From NCBI GenBank assembly GCA_964407285.1, contig CAYOVG010000016.1, positions 1-40,580 on the forward strand: a stretch of DNA of 40,580 bases. The letters are read 5' to 3'. Made by a program: the position numbers and the translations under genes. This DNA is from CAYOVG01 sp964407285 (GTDB lineage: Bacteria; Desulfobacterota; Syntrophobacteria; Syntrophobacterales; Syntrophobacteraceae). Positions 6,215 through 14,726 of the stretch are shown here, piece after piece. How positions within the stretch are numbered: the stretch's first letter is position 1; every line of letters begins with the position of its first letter. Below the pieces are notes generated by a model. The model worked only from the letters and a program-made list of their open reading frames with translations. It made no database searches and had not been told where the DNA came from.

Positions 6215-7885
6215 TCATCCCTCGATCGGGGCAATTTCATACTGCTCCATGTGAAAGGCGGGGTCGCCCTTGACGACAATCCGGGCGTGCAGTCGCTCCT
6301 CCATCCGCTCCAGGGACAGCCGCTCCTCGTCACAGAAACGGTTGGCCACGTCGGGATGGGCGGCAACGAGGATATTGCGTCCGAAAAACTCCTTCCGGTC
6401 CCTGTCCAGATCGCGCAGGATCTCGTAGCATATGGTCTGCCCGGACTTGAGGTATCCTTCACCCTCGCAGTAAAAGCACGGCTCGCACAGCACCCGGCCG
6501 ATATTTTCCTTCGTCCGCTTGCGCGTCATCTCGATGAGGCCGAGTTCCGACATGCGCAGGATGTTGGTCTTGCTCTTGTCCTTGCGCATGGCTTCCTTGA
6601 GGGCGTTGAACACCTTTTCCCGGTTGGTCTCCTTCTCCATGTCTATGAAGTCGATGATGATGATGCCCCCGATGTTCCGAAGGCGCAGTTGAAAAGCGAT
6701 TTCCTTGACGGCTTCCAGGTTCGTTTTGAGAATGGTTTCCTCAAGGTTGCGTTTTCCTACATACCTTCCCGTATTCACATCGATCGCCGTCAGGGCTTCC
6801 GTCGTCTCGATGACGATATACCCTCCGGATTTGAGCCACACTTTCTTGCTGAGCGCCCTCTGAACCTCCATTTCGATGCCGTAGGCGTCGAAAATGGGTT
6901 CGTCGCCTTCGTAAAGCTCCACGCTGCTGCAGAGCGACGGCATGAAAGTCTCGGCAAAATTGAGCACCTTGCGGTACTCGCTTTCCGAATCGATGATCAG
7001 GCGGTCCACTTCCTTGGTGAAGAGGTCCCGGACGGCCCGGAGCGTGATATCGAGTTCCTGGTACACCAGGGAAGGGATGGGAGCGTACGCCGCGTGTTGT
7101 TCGATGGACTCCCAGAGTTTTACCAGGAAGTCGAGTTCGGCTTTGAGCTTCTCCGGTTCGGCCCCTTCGGCCGCCGTGCGCACGATCAGGCCGATGTCGG
7201 GGGGCTTGATGGAGCAGATGATTTCCCGAAGCCGCTTGCGTTCCTTCTCGTTTTCGATACGGCGCGATACCCCCACATGGTTCATGAGCGGCATGAGAAC
7301 GAGATGTCGCCCCGGCAGCGTGGTATGAGTGGTGATGCGCGCCCCCTTGCTTCCCATGGGTTCTTTCGCCACCTGCACGAGGATGTCCTGTCCCTCCTGG
7401 ATACGCTCCTCGATAGGGATGTCCTCGTAACCCGAATGAATGGGAACCGGCGCGCCGCCAGGTTCCAGTTCAATCCCGGCATCCGCATCGATTCCGGTAT
7501 CCACGCTCATACCGGTTTCCATATCCATCCCGGCGACGGTTTCTTCTCCAGGACCCTCCTCGGTTTCGCCCCCTGCCTCCTCCCCGCCTTCACGGGAGGG
7601 AGCCGCCTCCACATCACAGGAGTCGACCATCGCCCGTTCCAAATCCTCTTCTTCAATGGGAGGACGCACATCGGTCACATAGAGAAAGGCCGCCTTCTCC
7701 ATCCCTATATCCACGAAAGCGGCCTGCATCCCCGGGAGGACCCGCATTACCCGACCCTTATAAATGTTACCGGCTATCCCCCGATCCGACGTGCGCTCGA
7801 CATAGAGTTCCGCAACCTGGCCGTTTTCCACCAGGGCCACCCGCGTTTCATAGAACCCAGGATTGATGATTAGTTCGGTGGACAT
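6215..7885 (-). CDS. rng: Ribonuclease E/G family endoribonuclease
   Basis: RNase E/G cuts single-stranded, A/U-rich RNA in mRNA decay and rRNA maturation. The 556-residue protein has the N-terminal S1 domain (about 35-180), the 5'-sensor and RNase H-like region, the magnesium-binding aspartates in ALTAIDVNTG and IIIIDFIDM, and a Zn-link Cys pair CEPCFYC near residue 445. The length without a long disordered tail fits RNase G. The S1 domain is split by an acidic insert at about residues 80-150 that contains four hexapeptide units (GMDMET, GMSVDT, GIDADA, GIELEP; bases 7460-7531). The start overlaps the end of the radical SAM gene by 38 bases, a pairing often seen in these bacteria. Confidence 0.95.
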   Translation of the reverse strand: MSTELIINPGFYETRVALVENGQVAELYVERTSDRGIAGNIYKGRVMRVLPGMQAAFVDIGMEKAAFLYVTDVRPPIEEEDLERAMVDSCDVEAAPSREGGEEAGGETEEGPGEETVAGMDMETGMSVDTGIDADAGIELEPGGAPVPIHSGYEDIPIEERIQEGQDILVQVAKEPMGSKGARITTHTTLPGRHLVLMPLMNHVGVSRRIENEKERKRLREIICSIKPPDIGLIVRTAAEGAEPEKLKAELDFLVKLWESIEQHAAYAPIPSLVYQELDITLRAVRDLFTKEVDRLIIDSESEYRKVLNFAETFMPSLCSSVELYEGDEPIFDAYGIEMEVQRALSKKVWLKSGGYIVIETTEALTAIDVNTGRYVGKRNLEETILKTNLEAVKEIAFQLRLRNIGGIIIIDFIDMEKETNREKVFNALKEAMRKDKSKTNILRMSELGLIEMTRKRTKENIGRVLCEPCFYCEGEGYLKSGQTICYEILRDLDRDRKEFFGRNILVAAHPDVANRFCDEERLSLERMEERLHARIVVKGDPAFHMEQYEIAPIEG

Positions 7886-10412
7886 CCCCGCTTTCCTCCA
7901 AGGGGTCTACGGCTGTCTTACATACCCCGCAGCCGTGAAAGCTACCTGAAGACCCGTCCGAAAGATGGTGTAGTATCGCCAGGGGCCGGAAGCACATATC
8001 CGGTCCTTCACGAATATCCATTTCCAGGGAAGTTTCGTCCACCTGCCTGATATCCAGGAGGACTCTTCCCAGTTGCACCCGCACCTCTCGTTTCTTCGTC
8101 TTCTTGGTTATCTCGTCACCGAGACGTTTGGTGCTGTTTCGCAGTATAGCTGCGACTTCCGATGGGGTCAAACGAGAAACGCGGTATCGCACGCGCCTGT
8201 GGGGTGATTGTCTTACATTTCCGGATACATACGCCGCTTCCGATATGTGGAGGCCTTCCGGGAGGCAGCGGTTGAGACGCTGCTTCAGGTCTTCGGGATC
8301 GACGCGTTCGGCGAGGCTGAGGTACGCCTCCTCCACCAGGCTCTCCAACCCGAGGGGCAGGGCGCCGACGAACGACATCTTCATGTGGGGATGGAAACCC
8401 TTGCTGAATAGCGCGGCGAGTCCGGCCCGGCGAACCGCCCGGGAAAAGCTCTGGGTGAGTTCGAGTTGCCCGAAGAAGCGGGCGCTGCAGACCTTACAGT
8501 AGCGGAGCCGGTAGAGATGAGCGGCCGCGGCGGATTCCCCCTTCCGGGGGGCGGGAGGGAATTCCGGCACGACCGCATCGGGGTGCAGCACGGGCTTGAC
8601 GGTTTCATGGTCGCAAACCCCGCACGCGCTGCACTGTTCCCACCGGCAGTCCGGCGTGAATTCACCTGCGACTGCCCTGTCGTATTCCTTGCGCAGAAAC
8701 TCCTTGTCCACGCCGGTGGAGAGGTGGTCCCAGGGGAGAATTTCATCCAGCGCGCGTTCCCGCGAGCTGTAGAAAGAAGCGCTGACGCCCGTATCCGCGA
8801 ACGCTCGATCCCAGATGTCCTCACGGAACCGGTCCGTCCATCCGTCGAACCTCGCCCCCAGTTCCCATGCGCGGACCAGCACCGGCAAGAGCCTGCGGTC
8901 GCCGCGGGCGAATACCGCTTCCAGGCGGCTTTGTCCCGGATCGCTCCACTTGAGCCGAAGGCCGGGGCGTTTGAAGCGTTCCTTGAGGAAAGCGAGGCGT
9001 TCTTCGATTTCATCGCGCGAGATCTGTCCCGCCCACTGGAAAGGCGTGTGGGGCTTCGGAACGAAGGTGGAAACCGATACGTTGACGGCGGCTTTCCACG
9101 GCTTTGCGGTCTGCCACACCTGCATGCTGCGCTCGACGAGCGCCTCCAGGTCCTCCCGCGTTTCGGTCGGGAGGCCGATCATGAAGTAGAGCTTGAGCAC
9201 CCGCCAGCCCATCTCGAAGGCGCTCTCGGCCGTCGAGAGCAGGTCCTCGTCGCGCACCCCCTTGTTGATCACACGGCGCAGTCGCTCGCTCGCGGCCTCG
9301 GGCGCCACCGTAAAGCCGGTCTTGCGGACCCTGCGGATAAGTTCCATCAGTTCGGGGGTAAGGGTCCCGACCCTCATCGAAGGAAACGATATCGCCACCC
9401 GCTGTGGGGCATAGTGTTCGATGAGCGCCTTGAGCACCGCCTGTATGTGGCGGTAGTCGCCGGTGCTGAGGGAAAGGAGCGACAGTTCCTCGAAGCCGCT
9501 CGCCGCAAGGGCCTCTTCGATCCCTCTCAGGAGTTTCTCCGGATCTCGCTCCCGCACGGGCCGGTAGATGAATCCCGCCTGGCAGAACCGGCATCCCCTT
9601 GTGCAGCCCCTGGCTATTTCCGCGCTCAACCGGTCGTGCACTATCTCCAGCATCGGGACCAGCGGCGGGGTCGGCAGCGCGGACCCGAGGTCCAGGTCCG
9701 CAACCAGGCGCTTTGTAATGGTTCGGTAGTCGTCGAAGCGCGGCCTCACGTCCGTTGTGACGCCGGTATCGTCGTCGTAGCGGACATCGAAAAAGGACGG
9801 TACGTAGACGCCCGGTATCCGGCGGACCGCTTCGAGGAACTCGTCGCGGGACCCGCTTGCCGCCCTCCAGCCTTCGAAGGTCCGAACCAGTTCCGGGAGC
9901 AGTTCCTCCGCCTCTCCCAGCACCACGAAGTCGAATATGTCGGCCAACGGTTCGGGATTGAAAGCACAGGGGCCGCCCGCGATCACCCATGGGTGCGACT
10001 CGTCGCGGTCCTTCGCGAGAAATGGAATTCCGGACAGCTCCAGGATGGTGAGTATGTTCGTAAAGCTCAGTTCGTACTGAAGGCTGAAGCCGAGGAAGTC
10101 GAAATCCCCGAGAGGCCTGCGGCTCTCCAATGCGCGCGGGGGTTCTCCAGCGCTTCGCAGGCGGGTTTCGAAATCGGGCCACGGCGAGTAGACTCTGTCG
10201 GCGAGGACGCCGTCGATGCCGTTAAGGACGTGATAGAGAACATGCAGTCCGAGGTGGCTGAACCCGACTTCGTACACGTCGGGGAAGGCGAGGGCGAACC
10301 GGACGCGGGAGGATTCGAAATCCTTTCCGCGGGCGTTGCTTTCGTTTCCTATGTACCGTCCGGGTTTTTCAATGTCGCTGAGTAGTGCTTCGAATCTATC
10401 GAGTTCATTCAT
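7848..10412 (-). CDS. TIGR03960-type radical SAM protein fused to DUF2344 domain
   Basis: An 854-residue protein. Residues ~1-240 resemble the B12-binding-like N-terminal part of the TIGR03960 family. The radical SAM core follows, with its Fe-S cluster cysteines C270, C274 and C277 in IARGCTRGCRFCQAG. A Cys-rich linker (CRWEQCSACGVCDHE, near residue 605) could hold metal. The C-terminal ~220 residues (YRLRYCKVCSARFFGQLELT, then FSKGFHPHMKMSF) match the DUF2344/TIGR03936 domain, which in other bacteria can be a separate gene. The function of both families is unproven. The repeated linkage to rng suggests a role in RNA modification or decay, which is inference. Translation is likely coupled to rng through the 38-base overlap. 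Confidence 0.9.
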   Translation of the reverse strand: MNELDRFEALLSDIEKPGRYIGNESNARGKDFESSRVRFALAFPDVYEVGFSHLGLHVLYHVLNGIDGVLADRVYSPWPDFETRLRSAGEPPRALESRRPLGDFDFLGFSLQYELSFTNILTILELSGIPFLAKDRDESHPWVIAGGPCAFNPEPLADIFDFVVLGEAEELLPELVRTFEGWRAASGSRDEFLEAVRRIPGVYVPSFFDVRYDDDTGVTTDVRPRFDDYRTITKRLVADLDLGSALPTPPLVPMLEIVHDRLSAEIARGCTRGCRFCQAGFIYRPVRERDPEKLLRGIEEALAASGFEELSLLSLSTGDYRHIQAVLKALIEHYAPQRVAISFPSMRVGTLTPELMELIRRVRKTGFTVAPEAASERLRRVINKGVRDEDLLSTAESAFEMGWRVLKLYFMIGLPTETREDLEALVERSMQVWQTAKPWKAAVNVSVSTFVPKPHTPFQWAGQISRDEIEERLAFLKERFKRPGLRLKWSDPGQSRLEAVFARGDRRLLPVLVRAWELGARFDGWTDRFREDIWDRAFADTGVSASFYSSRERALDEILPWDHLSTGVDKEFLRKEYDRAVAGEFTPDCRWEQCSACGVCDHETVKPVLHPDAVVPEFPPAPRKGESAAAAHLYRLRYCKVCSARFFGQLELTQSFSRAVRRAGLAALFSKGFHPHMKMSFVGALPLGLESLVEEAYLSLAERVDPEDLKQRLNRCLPEGLHISEAAYVSGNVRQSPHRRVRYRVSRLTPSEVAAILRNSTKRLGDEITKKTKKREVRVQLGRVLLDIRQVDETSLEMDIREGPDMCFRPLAILHHLSDGSSGSFHGCGVCKTAVDPLEESGDVHRTNHQSWVL

Positions 10413-10892
10413 ATCAGGGTGCTCAAACCTCTATAAAGTGACAGGTGTGATGCATTCATGCCGTTTTCGGGGCGACGGGCCACATGCATGCATGCGGCGC
10501 CGGCCGCAGGCTCCCGGCAATCGGTAATCATCCGGTATCGGGAGAACGGAAGAATCGGAGACCGGGCCGGCCCGAATTCCGCCGGACCGAATTCCGCTCT
10601 TACGGTTGCCATAACTATTCTATTATATATGATGCTGTATTTTTGGGTAGCGCAGTAGCGTGGTCGCGGGAAATGCCGGCGCCCGCCGTTTACGGTACGC
10701 TGGTGTGGACGCCCGAATGTTGTGGTGGGCGCGCTCCACTTCCGCCCACCATCCAATACCATGCAGGTATGAAAAAAACGAGCCTTAGCCGACTCCCATG
10801 GAATTGCCGTTCCCGTGGAGTTCGCCTGAATAACGAAGAAACGCCGATAGCTGACGGGGCCCGAACTCGCACCCCGCAACTCGCAGCCCGTC
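10413..10892. other. Intergenic region between two minus-strand genes
   Basis: No supported gene. It holds a hairpin (GGTGGGCG at 10724-10731 with CGCCCACC at 10743-10750) and a second minus-strand hairpin at 10792-10821 with a run of seven U at 10772-10778. The second may end transcription of the desulfurase-like gene, but the 13-base distance from stem to U-run is long. A TATAAT-like stretch around 10620-10630 on the minus strand could serve the radical SAM gene, but no convincing -35 box goes with it. Confidence 0.35.
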
Positions 10893-12065
10893 TCACGCCT
10901 TCTTGACATACAGGGGCGACATCATCCTGAGCATGGAAACCACCTGCACGAGCGTTTCGACGGCCTGGTGGATGTCTTCTTCCGTGTTTTCCTCGCCGAT
11001 CGTGAACAGAAGCGTGCCGGCCGCCCCGTCCTTCAGCGCGCCCATGGCCTCCAGCACGTGGGACGCCTTTGCGGTCACGGACATGCAGGCGGATGCCCCC
11101 GCCACGCCGACCCCTCTCATGTCCATATGAAGGAGCAGAGCCTCTCCTTCCACGTACCTGATGGAGACGTTGACCAGGCCCGGAATATGTTCCTCCGGGT
11201 GGCCGTTGAAGCGGATCTCATCTATCCGTTCTTCGATTCCCTTGCGCAACAGGGCCTCCAGGCGGCTGCACGCCGCCATCCGCTCCGGAAGTTTTGCGGT
11301 CGCCAGTTCCGCCGCCTTTCCCATGCCCTCGATAGCCGCCACGTTTTCCGTTCCGGTGCGCCGGCCGTCTTCCTGGCCTCCTCCGTGAAAGAGCGGCCAG
11401 ATATGAACTCCCTTGCGGCAGTAGAGCGCCGCCGCCCCTTTGGGACCGCCGAACTGGTTGGCCGCGAGGCTCAGCAGATCGACCCCCAGCGCATTCACAT
11501 CGACGGGAACGCGTCCCACGGAAGCAATGGCGTCCGTGTGGAAAGCGATTCCCTTCTCGCGGGTGTGGCGGGCTATCTCGGCGATCGGCTGGATGGCGCC
11601 TACTTCGTTGTTCGCGTGCATGATGGATACGAGCACCGTGTCGGGCCGGATAGCGTTTCGAACATCGTCGGGATTCACGCGGCCGTGGGTATCCACCGGT
11701 ACGACCGTGATTTCGAACCCGAATCTCTCGAGCGCCCGTGCGCAGTAGAACACCGAGTAGTGCTCGACGGCGGAGACGATCAGGTGCCTGCCCTTCTGCA
11801 TGCGGTCGAAAGCGACGCCCTTGATGGCGAGGTTATTGGATTCCGTGCCGCATGACGTAAAGATGATCTCTTCGGGTTCCGCGCCGATGAGGCGGGCCAC
11901 GCTCTCGCGGCTCCGGAAGATGGCGTCCTGCGGGGCCTCGCCGAAGTGGTGAATGCTTGCCGGATTGCCGAAGTGTTCGCCGAGAAAGGGCAGCATGGCT
12001 TCCATGACCTGAGGGGCCAGTGGCGTACCCGCCATATGATCCAGGTAAATCCGCCGGTTCTTCAT
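10893..12065 (-). CDS. Cysteine desulfurase-like protein lacking the PLP lysine
   Basis: The fold is clearly the NifS/IscS branch of class V aminotransferases: YLDHMAGTPLAP, GTESNNLAIKG, EHYSV with the stacking His (H102), HANNEVGAIQPI, GTENVAAIEG, and a loop cysteine C327 (ASACMS). The active site is altered. The normal His-Lys pair that binds PLP (SAHK in IscS) is Asn203-Gln204 in SLAANQFGGPKG. The Gln of DATQ that touches the PLP ring is Ala181. The substrate-carboxylate Arg of the IRFSLG motif is Leu353 (LLFTIG). Canonical desulfurase chemistry is therefore unlikely; it may be a non-catalytic partner or use PLP differently. The ATG at 12065 follows GGAGG; the 40 upstream residues of open frame look non-coding. 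A good promoter lies at 12156-12185. Confidence 0.85.
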   Translation of the reverse strand: MKNRRIYLDHMAGTPLAPQVMEAMLPFLGEHFGNPASIHHFGEAPQDAIFRSRESVARLIGAEPEEIIFTSCGTESNNLAIKGVAFDRMQKGRHLIVSAVEHYSVFYCARALERFGFEITVVPVDTHGRVNPDDVRNAIRPDTVLVSIMHANNEVGAIQPIAEIARHTREKGIAFHTDAIASVGRVPVDVNALGVDLLSLAANQFGGPKGAAALYCRKGVHIWPLFHGGGQEDGRRTGTENVAAIEGMGKAAELATAKLPERMAACSRLEALLRKGIEERIDEIRFNGHPEEHIPGLVNVSIRYVEGEALLLHMDMRGVGVAGASACMSVTAKASHVLEAMGALKDGAAGTLLFTIGEENTEEDIHQAVETLVQVVSMLRMMSPLYVKKA

Positions 12066-12155
12066 TAAAAAAAGACCTCCATTACATGTTATATGATCCA
12101 TCCGGAAATGGTACGCGGATGCTTTGCTCCGAGTTGATAGCCGAGGAAACCATCC

Positions 12156-12185
12156 TTTATACTTTGGTCCGTCGCGGTGAGTCAA
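12156..12185 (-). promoter_or_regulatory. Sigma-70 type promoter of the desulfurase-like gene
   Basis: On the minus strand TTGACT (12180-12185) and TATAAA (12156-12161) are 18 bases apart. The expected leader is about 85 bases. The rest of the 12066-12551 gap holds only this and the opposite-strand sigma-54 type promoter. Confidence 0.55.
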
Positions 12186-12448
12186 TACCTAAAAGAAGAC
12201 AAAACACAGGGCGGTCGCACCGGAATCGACTTGACATGGAGGGTCTTCTCCGGGCGGTGATCGTCCCGGCCTTCCCCGAGGGGGAGTACGGAATAACAGC
12301 GGCAATAGTTTGATTTATCAGGATTTTATGGCCTTTGCAAGGTCGCTTGAACTTGAGTTGAAAACCTGCCGTGATCGTGGTATGAATGCGCCTCCCAAAT
12401 CGGCTCCAGACAAATGCATGCAATTGTAATGACTTTTTTTTGCTGTGG

Positions 12449-12464
12449 TGGCATGAAATGTGCT
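12449..12464 (+). promoter_or_regulatory. Sigma-54 (RpoN) type -24/-12 promoter
   Basis: TGGCATGAAATGTGCT matches the consensus TGGCACG-N4-TTGCW at 10 of 12 fixed positions, with the key GG (12450-12451) and GC (12462-12463) exactly ten bases apart. It lies about 90 bases before the Cache protein gene. An activator site was not identified. Confidence 0.65.
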
Positions 12465-12551
12465 TGCTGTGTGCCGACACGAACCGGGAGAAGTTCTCTG
12501 TGCGCTTCGGAGTGATGTTCAACAAACAGTGATCTGATGAGGAGAGATGAA

Positions 12552-13004
12552 ATGAAGAAGTCCGCGGTACTGTTCTTTGCGCTTTTGATGGCCGGTGTCT
12601 TTATGCTGCCCAACTTCGCGGGTGCGGCGATCGACGAGGCGAAAGCCATGGTCGAAAAGGCTGAAGCCTACTACAAGGCCAACGGGAAAGAGAAAGCGCT
12701 TCAGGAGTTCAACAATCCCAAGGGCGAGTTCGTGAATGGCGATCTCTACATCTTCGCATACGATGCGACCGGCACGATTATCGCTCACCCCGTGAACCCG
12801 AAGCTGGTTGGGACGAATACCCTCGATGTTCCCGACGTGGACGGCAAGCTGTGGAGAAAAGAGGCCATGGAGAAGATCGGCAAGGACGGCTACGCCGTGG
12901 TGGACTACAAGTTCAAGAACCCTACCAGCGGTAAAGTGGAACAGAAGACCAGCTACCTCAAGAAAGTCGACGATATCATTCTCGGATGCGGCACTTACAA
13001 GTAA
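12552..13004 (+). CDS. Secreted single-Cache-domain protein
   Basis: A 150-residue protein with a signal peptide (KKSAVLFFALLMAGVFML, likely cut after AGA) and one Cache domain of the sCache_2 type. The motifs are LYIFAYDATGTIIAHPVNPKL, then GYAVVDYKFKNP and the closing SYLKKVDDIILGCGTY. Such domains bind small organic acids, amines or other ligands outside the cell. There is no membrane helix after the signal peptide, so it should be a free periplasmic binder. The chemoreceptor gene follows after 99 bases, so the two may act together, with the Cache protein presenting a ligand. The ATG at 12552 follows AGGAGAG; an in-frame ATG at 12537 overlaps that site. Expression is probably sigma-54 dependent. 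Confidence 0.85.
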   Translation: MKKSAVLFFALLMAGVFMLPNFAGAAIDEAKAMVEKAEAYYKANGKEKALQEFNNPKGEFVNGDLYIFAYDATGTIIAHPVNPKLVGTNTLDVPDVDGKLWRKEAMEKIGKDGYAVVDYKFKNPTSGKVEQKTSYLKKVDDIILGCGTYK

Positions 13005-13103
13005 ACCGATCGATCGTCGACCGGGGATACCTGTTGTCCTCGTCCCTTTTAAGCGGTCCCGCGCGCGTTTGATCCTGCGTGGGACCGTCGACCAGGAGAA
13101 GTG

Positions 13104-14717
13104 ATGAAGCGCCTTATCGGGAATCTCAGCATGAGCCTGAAACTGATGATCGCACCGATGATCGTAATGTTCTTTCTGGTGCTGCTTGCATTCACCACGT
13201 TCAAAGGTCTGTCGGACCAGAAACGGGCAATCGATGACCTGACCAACGTTCGGTTCAAAGCCTATCAGGACGCATCGAAGATGATTCTTCAGGTGACGGA
13301 TATCCACAAGGATGTGTTCAAGCTCCTGGGATTTGCCGAGGCGGGTGCGGACGAAAGCAAGATCGCGCAGCAATGGAAGGATTGCCTGCAGGACCTCGAC
13401 CAACTCGAGGTTTTCGTCGCGAATGCCGGCAAATCCGGTTATCTGCTGCCCGAGGAGCGGGAGTTTTTCCTTTCCTCTCTGAAGGAAGTCGAGGAGTATA
13501 AAGCCGCGGTCAGGAAAGTGATCCAGATCGCCTCCGCCGACGTGAGCATGGCGCTCACCATGATGGCCCCCCTGGAGAATCGGTTCCAGACCTTGGATAA
13601 GAAAATGGAAGATCTCCTGGAATACGAAACCGCCCTGAACAAGGAGAGCTACGAGCAGTCGCTGGCAGGCTACCGCCTGACTCTGAAGTTCGTCTGGATC
13701 ATGTTGGCGGTGGCGGTCTCGCTGTCCCTCTTGGTGAGTATTCTCATGGCCCGAGGCGTGACCTCGACAATACGGCGAACCATGGATATCGTCAGGATGA
13801 TTGCCGAAGGTGACCTGACGCGGGAAGTCGGCGCTACGTCCAGGGACGAAATCGGGGAACTGGCCCGTTCGATCGACGCCATGCGGATGAGGATGGCCGA
13901 GACCGTGGGGCAGGCCGTGAACATGTCCTCGAGCCTCTCGGAAGCCGCATCCCGCCAGGCGGCTTCCCTCCAGGAGACCTCCTCGTCCCTGGAGGAAATG
14001 GCTTCCATGACGCGGCAGAATGCGAGCAACGCATCCGAGGCCAACCGCCTCATGGCTGAAGCCGAAGGGATGATTCGCGATGCCCATGGCTCCATGACCG
14101 AGCTTACGACATCCATGAACGAGATCGCGGGAGCGACCGCTCAGACTCAGAAGATCATCAAGACCATCGATGAGATCGCCTTCCAGACGAATCTGCTCGC
14201 TCTCAACGCGGCGGTGGAGGCGGCTCGCGCCGGTGAAGCCGGAGCCGGCTTCGCGGTCGTGGCCGACGAAGTCCGAAGCCTTGCCATGAGGGCCGCTGAG
14301 TCGGCGAAGAATACCTCCGCGCTCACCGCGGATATTGTTGCCAAGGTGAGGAAGGGAGAGGGGTTGGTCGGCAGAACTTACGAATCTTTCCAGGCGGTGA
14401 CCGACCGGTCCTCCAGGGTCGTGAACCTCGTTGCGGAGGTTGCGGCTGCCTCGCAGGAGCAATCCCAGGGTGTGGATCAGATCAACAAGGCGGTGGTCGA
14501 CATGAATGATATGACCCAGCAAAACGCCGCCATCGCCGAGGAGCTTGCGTCCGCCATGTCGATGTTCAGGGTGGATGAGGGGGAGGTCGAATCCCGTCCG
14601 GGGCGGCTTCGCAAGCGGGTCGCCGCTTTGCCCGGAGCCGCGGGCGCGCCGGTGAAATTCGACGGGCAGGACCGGAAGGCGCTCCCGCCTTCGCTGGATC
14701 TCTTCGATGACTTCTAA
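13104..14717 (+). CDS. Methyl-accepting chemotaxis protein
   Basis: A 537-residue chemoreceptor. A first membrane helix (about 12-34) is followed by a helical periplasmic domain (about 35-190, four-helix-bundle type), a second helix (about 193-213), a HAMP domain and the cytoplasmic signalling hairpin. The hairpin tip has the CheA/CheW contact motif IDEIAFQTNLLALNAAVEAA followed by RAGEAGAGFAVVADEVRSLA. Glutamate/glutamine-rich helices on both sides carry the methylation sites. There is no C-terminal NWETF-type tether. It signals to CheA, which is not in this window. The ATG at 13104 follows AGGAGA. The neighbouring secreted Cache protein may supply its ligand. Confidence 0.95.
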   Translation: MKRLIGNLSMSLKLMIAPMIVMFFLVLLAFTTFKGLSDQKRAIDDLTNVRFKAYQDASKMILQVTDIHKDVFKLLGFAEAGADESKIAQQWKDCLQDLDQLEVFVANAGKSGYLLPEEREFFLSSLKEVEEYKAAVRKVIQIASADVSMALTMMAPLENRFQTLDKKMEDLLEYETALNKESYEQSLAGYRLTLKFVWIMLAVAVSLSLLVSILMARGVTSTIRRTMDIVRMIAEGDLTREVGATSRDEIGELARSIDAMRMRMAETVGQAVNMSSSLSEAASRQAASLQETSSSLEEMASMTRQNASNASEANRLMAEAEGMIRDAHGSMTELTTSMNEIAGATAQTQKIIKTIDEIAFQTNLLALNAAVEAARAGEAGAGFAVVADEVRSLAMRAAESAKNTSALTADIVAKVRKGEGLVGRTYESFQAVTDRSSRVVNLVAEVAAASQEQSQGVDQINKAVVDMNDMTQQNAAIAEELASAMSMFRVDEGEVESRPGRLRKRVAALPGAAGAPVKFDGQDRKALPPSLDLFDDF

Positions 14718-14726
14718 ACGCAAGAA

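Noticed and set aside
6146..7873. A 575-codon plus-strand frame opposite rng
   Set aside because: Shadow of the RNase G gene; no motif in its translation.
8466..10385. A 639-codon plus-strand frame opposite the radical SAM gene
   Set aside because: The minus-strand frame has the radical SAM cysteines and family motifs; the plus frame is a codon-bias shadow.
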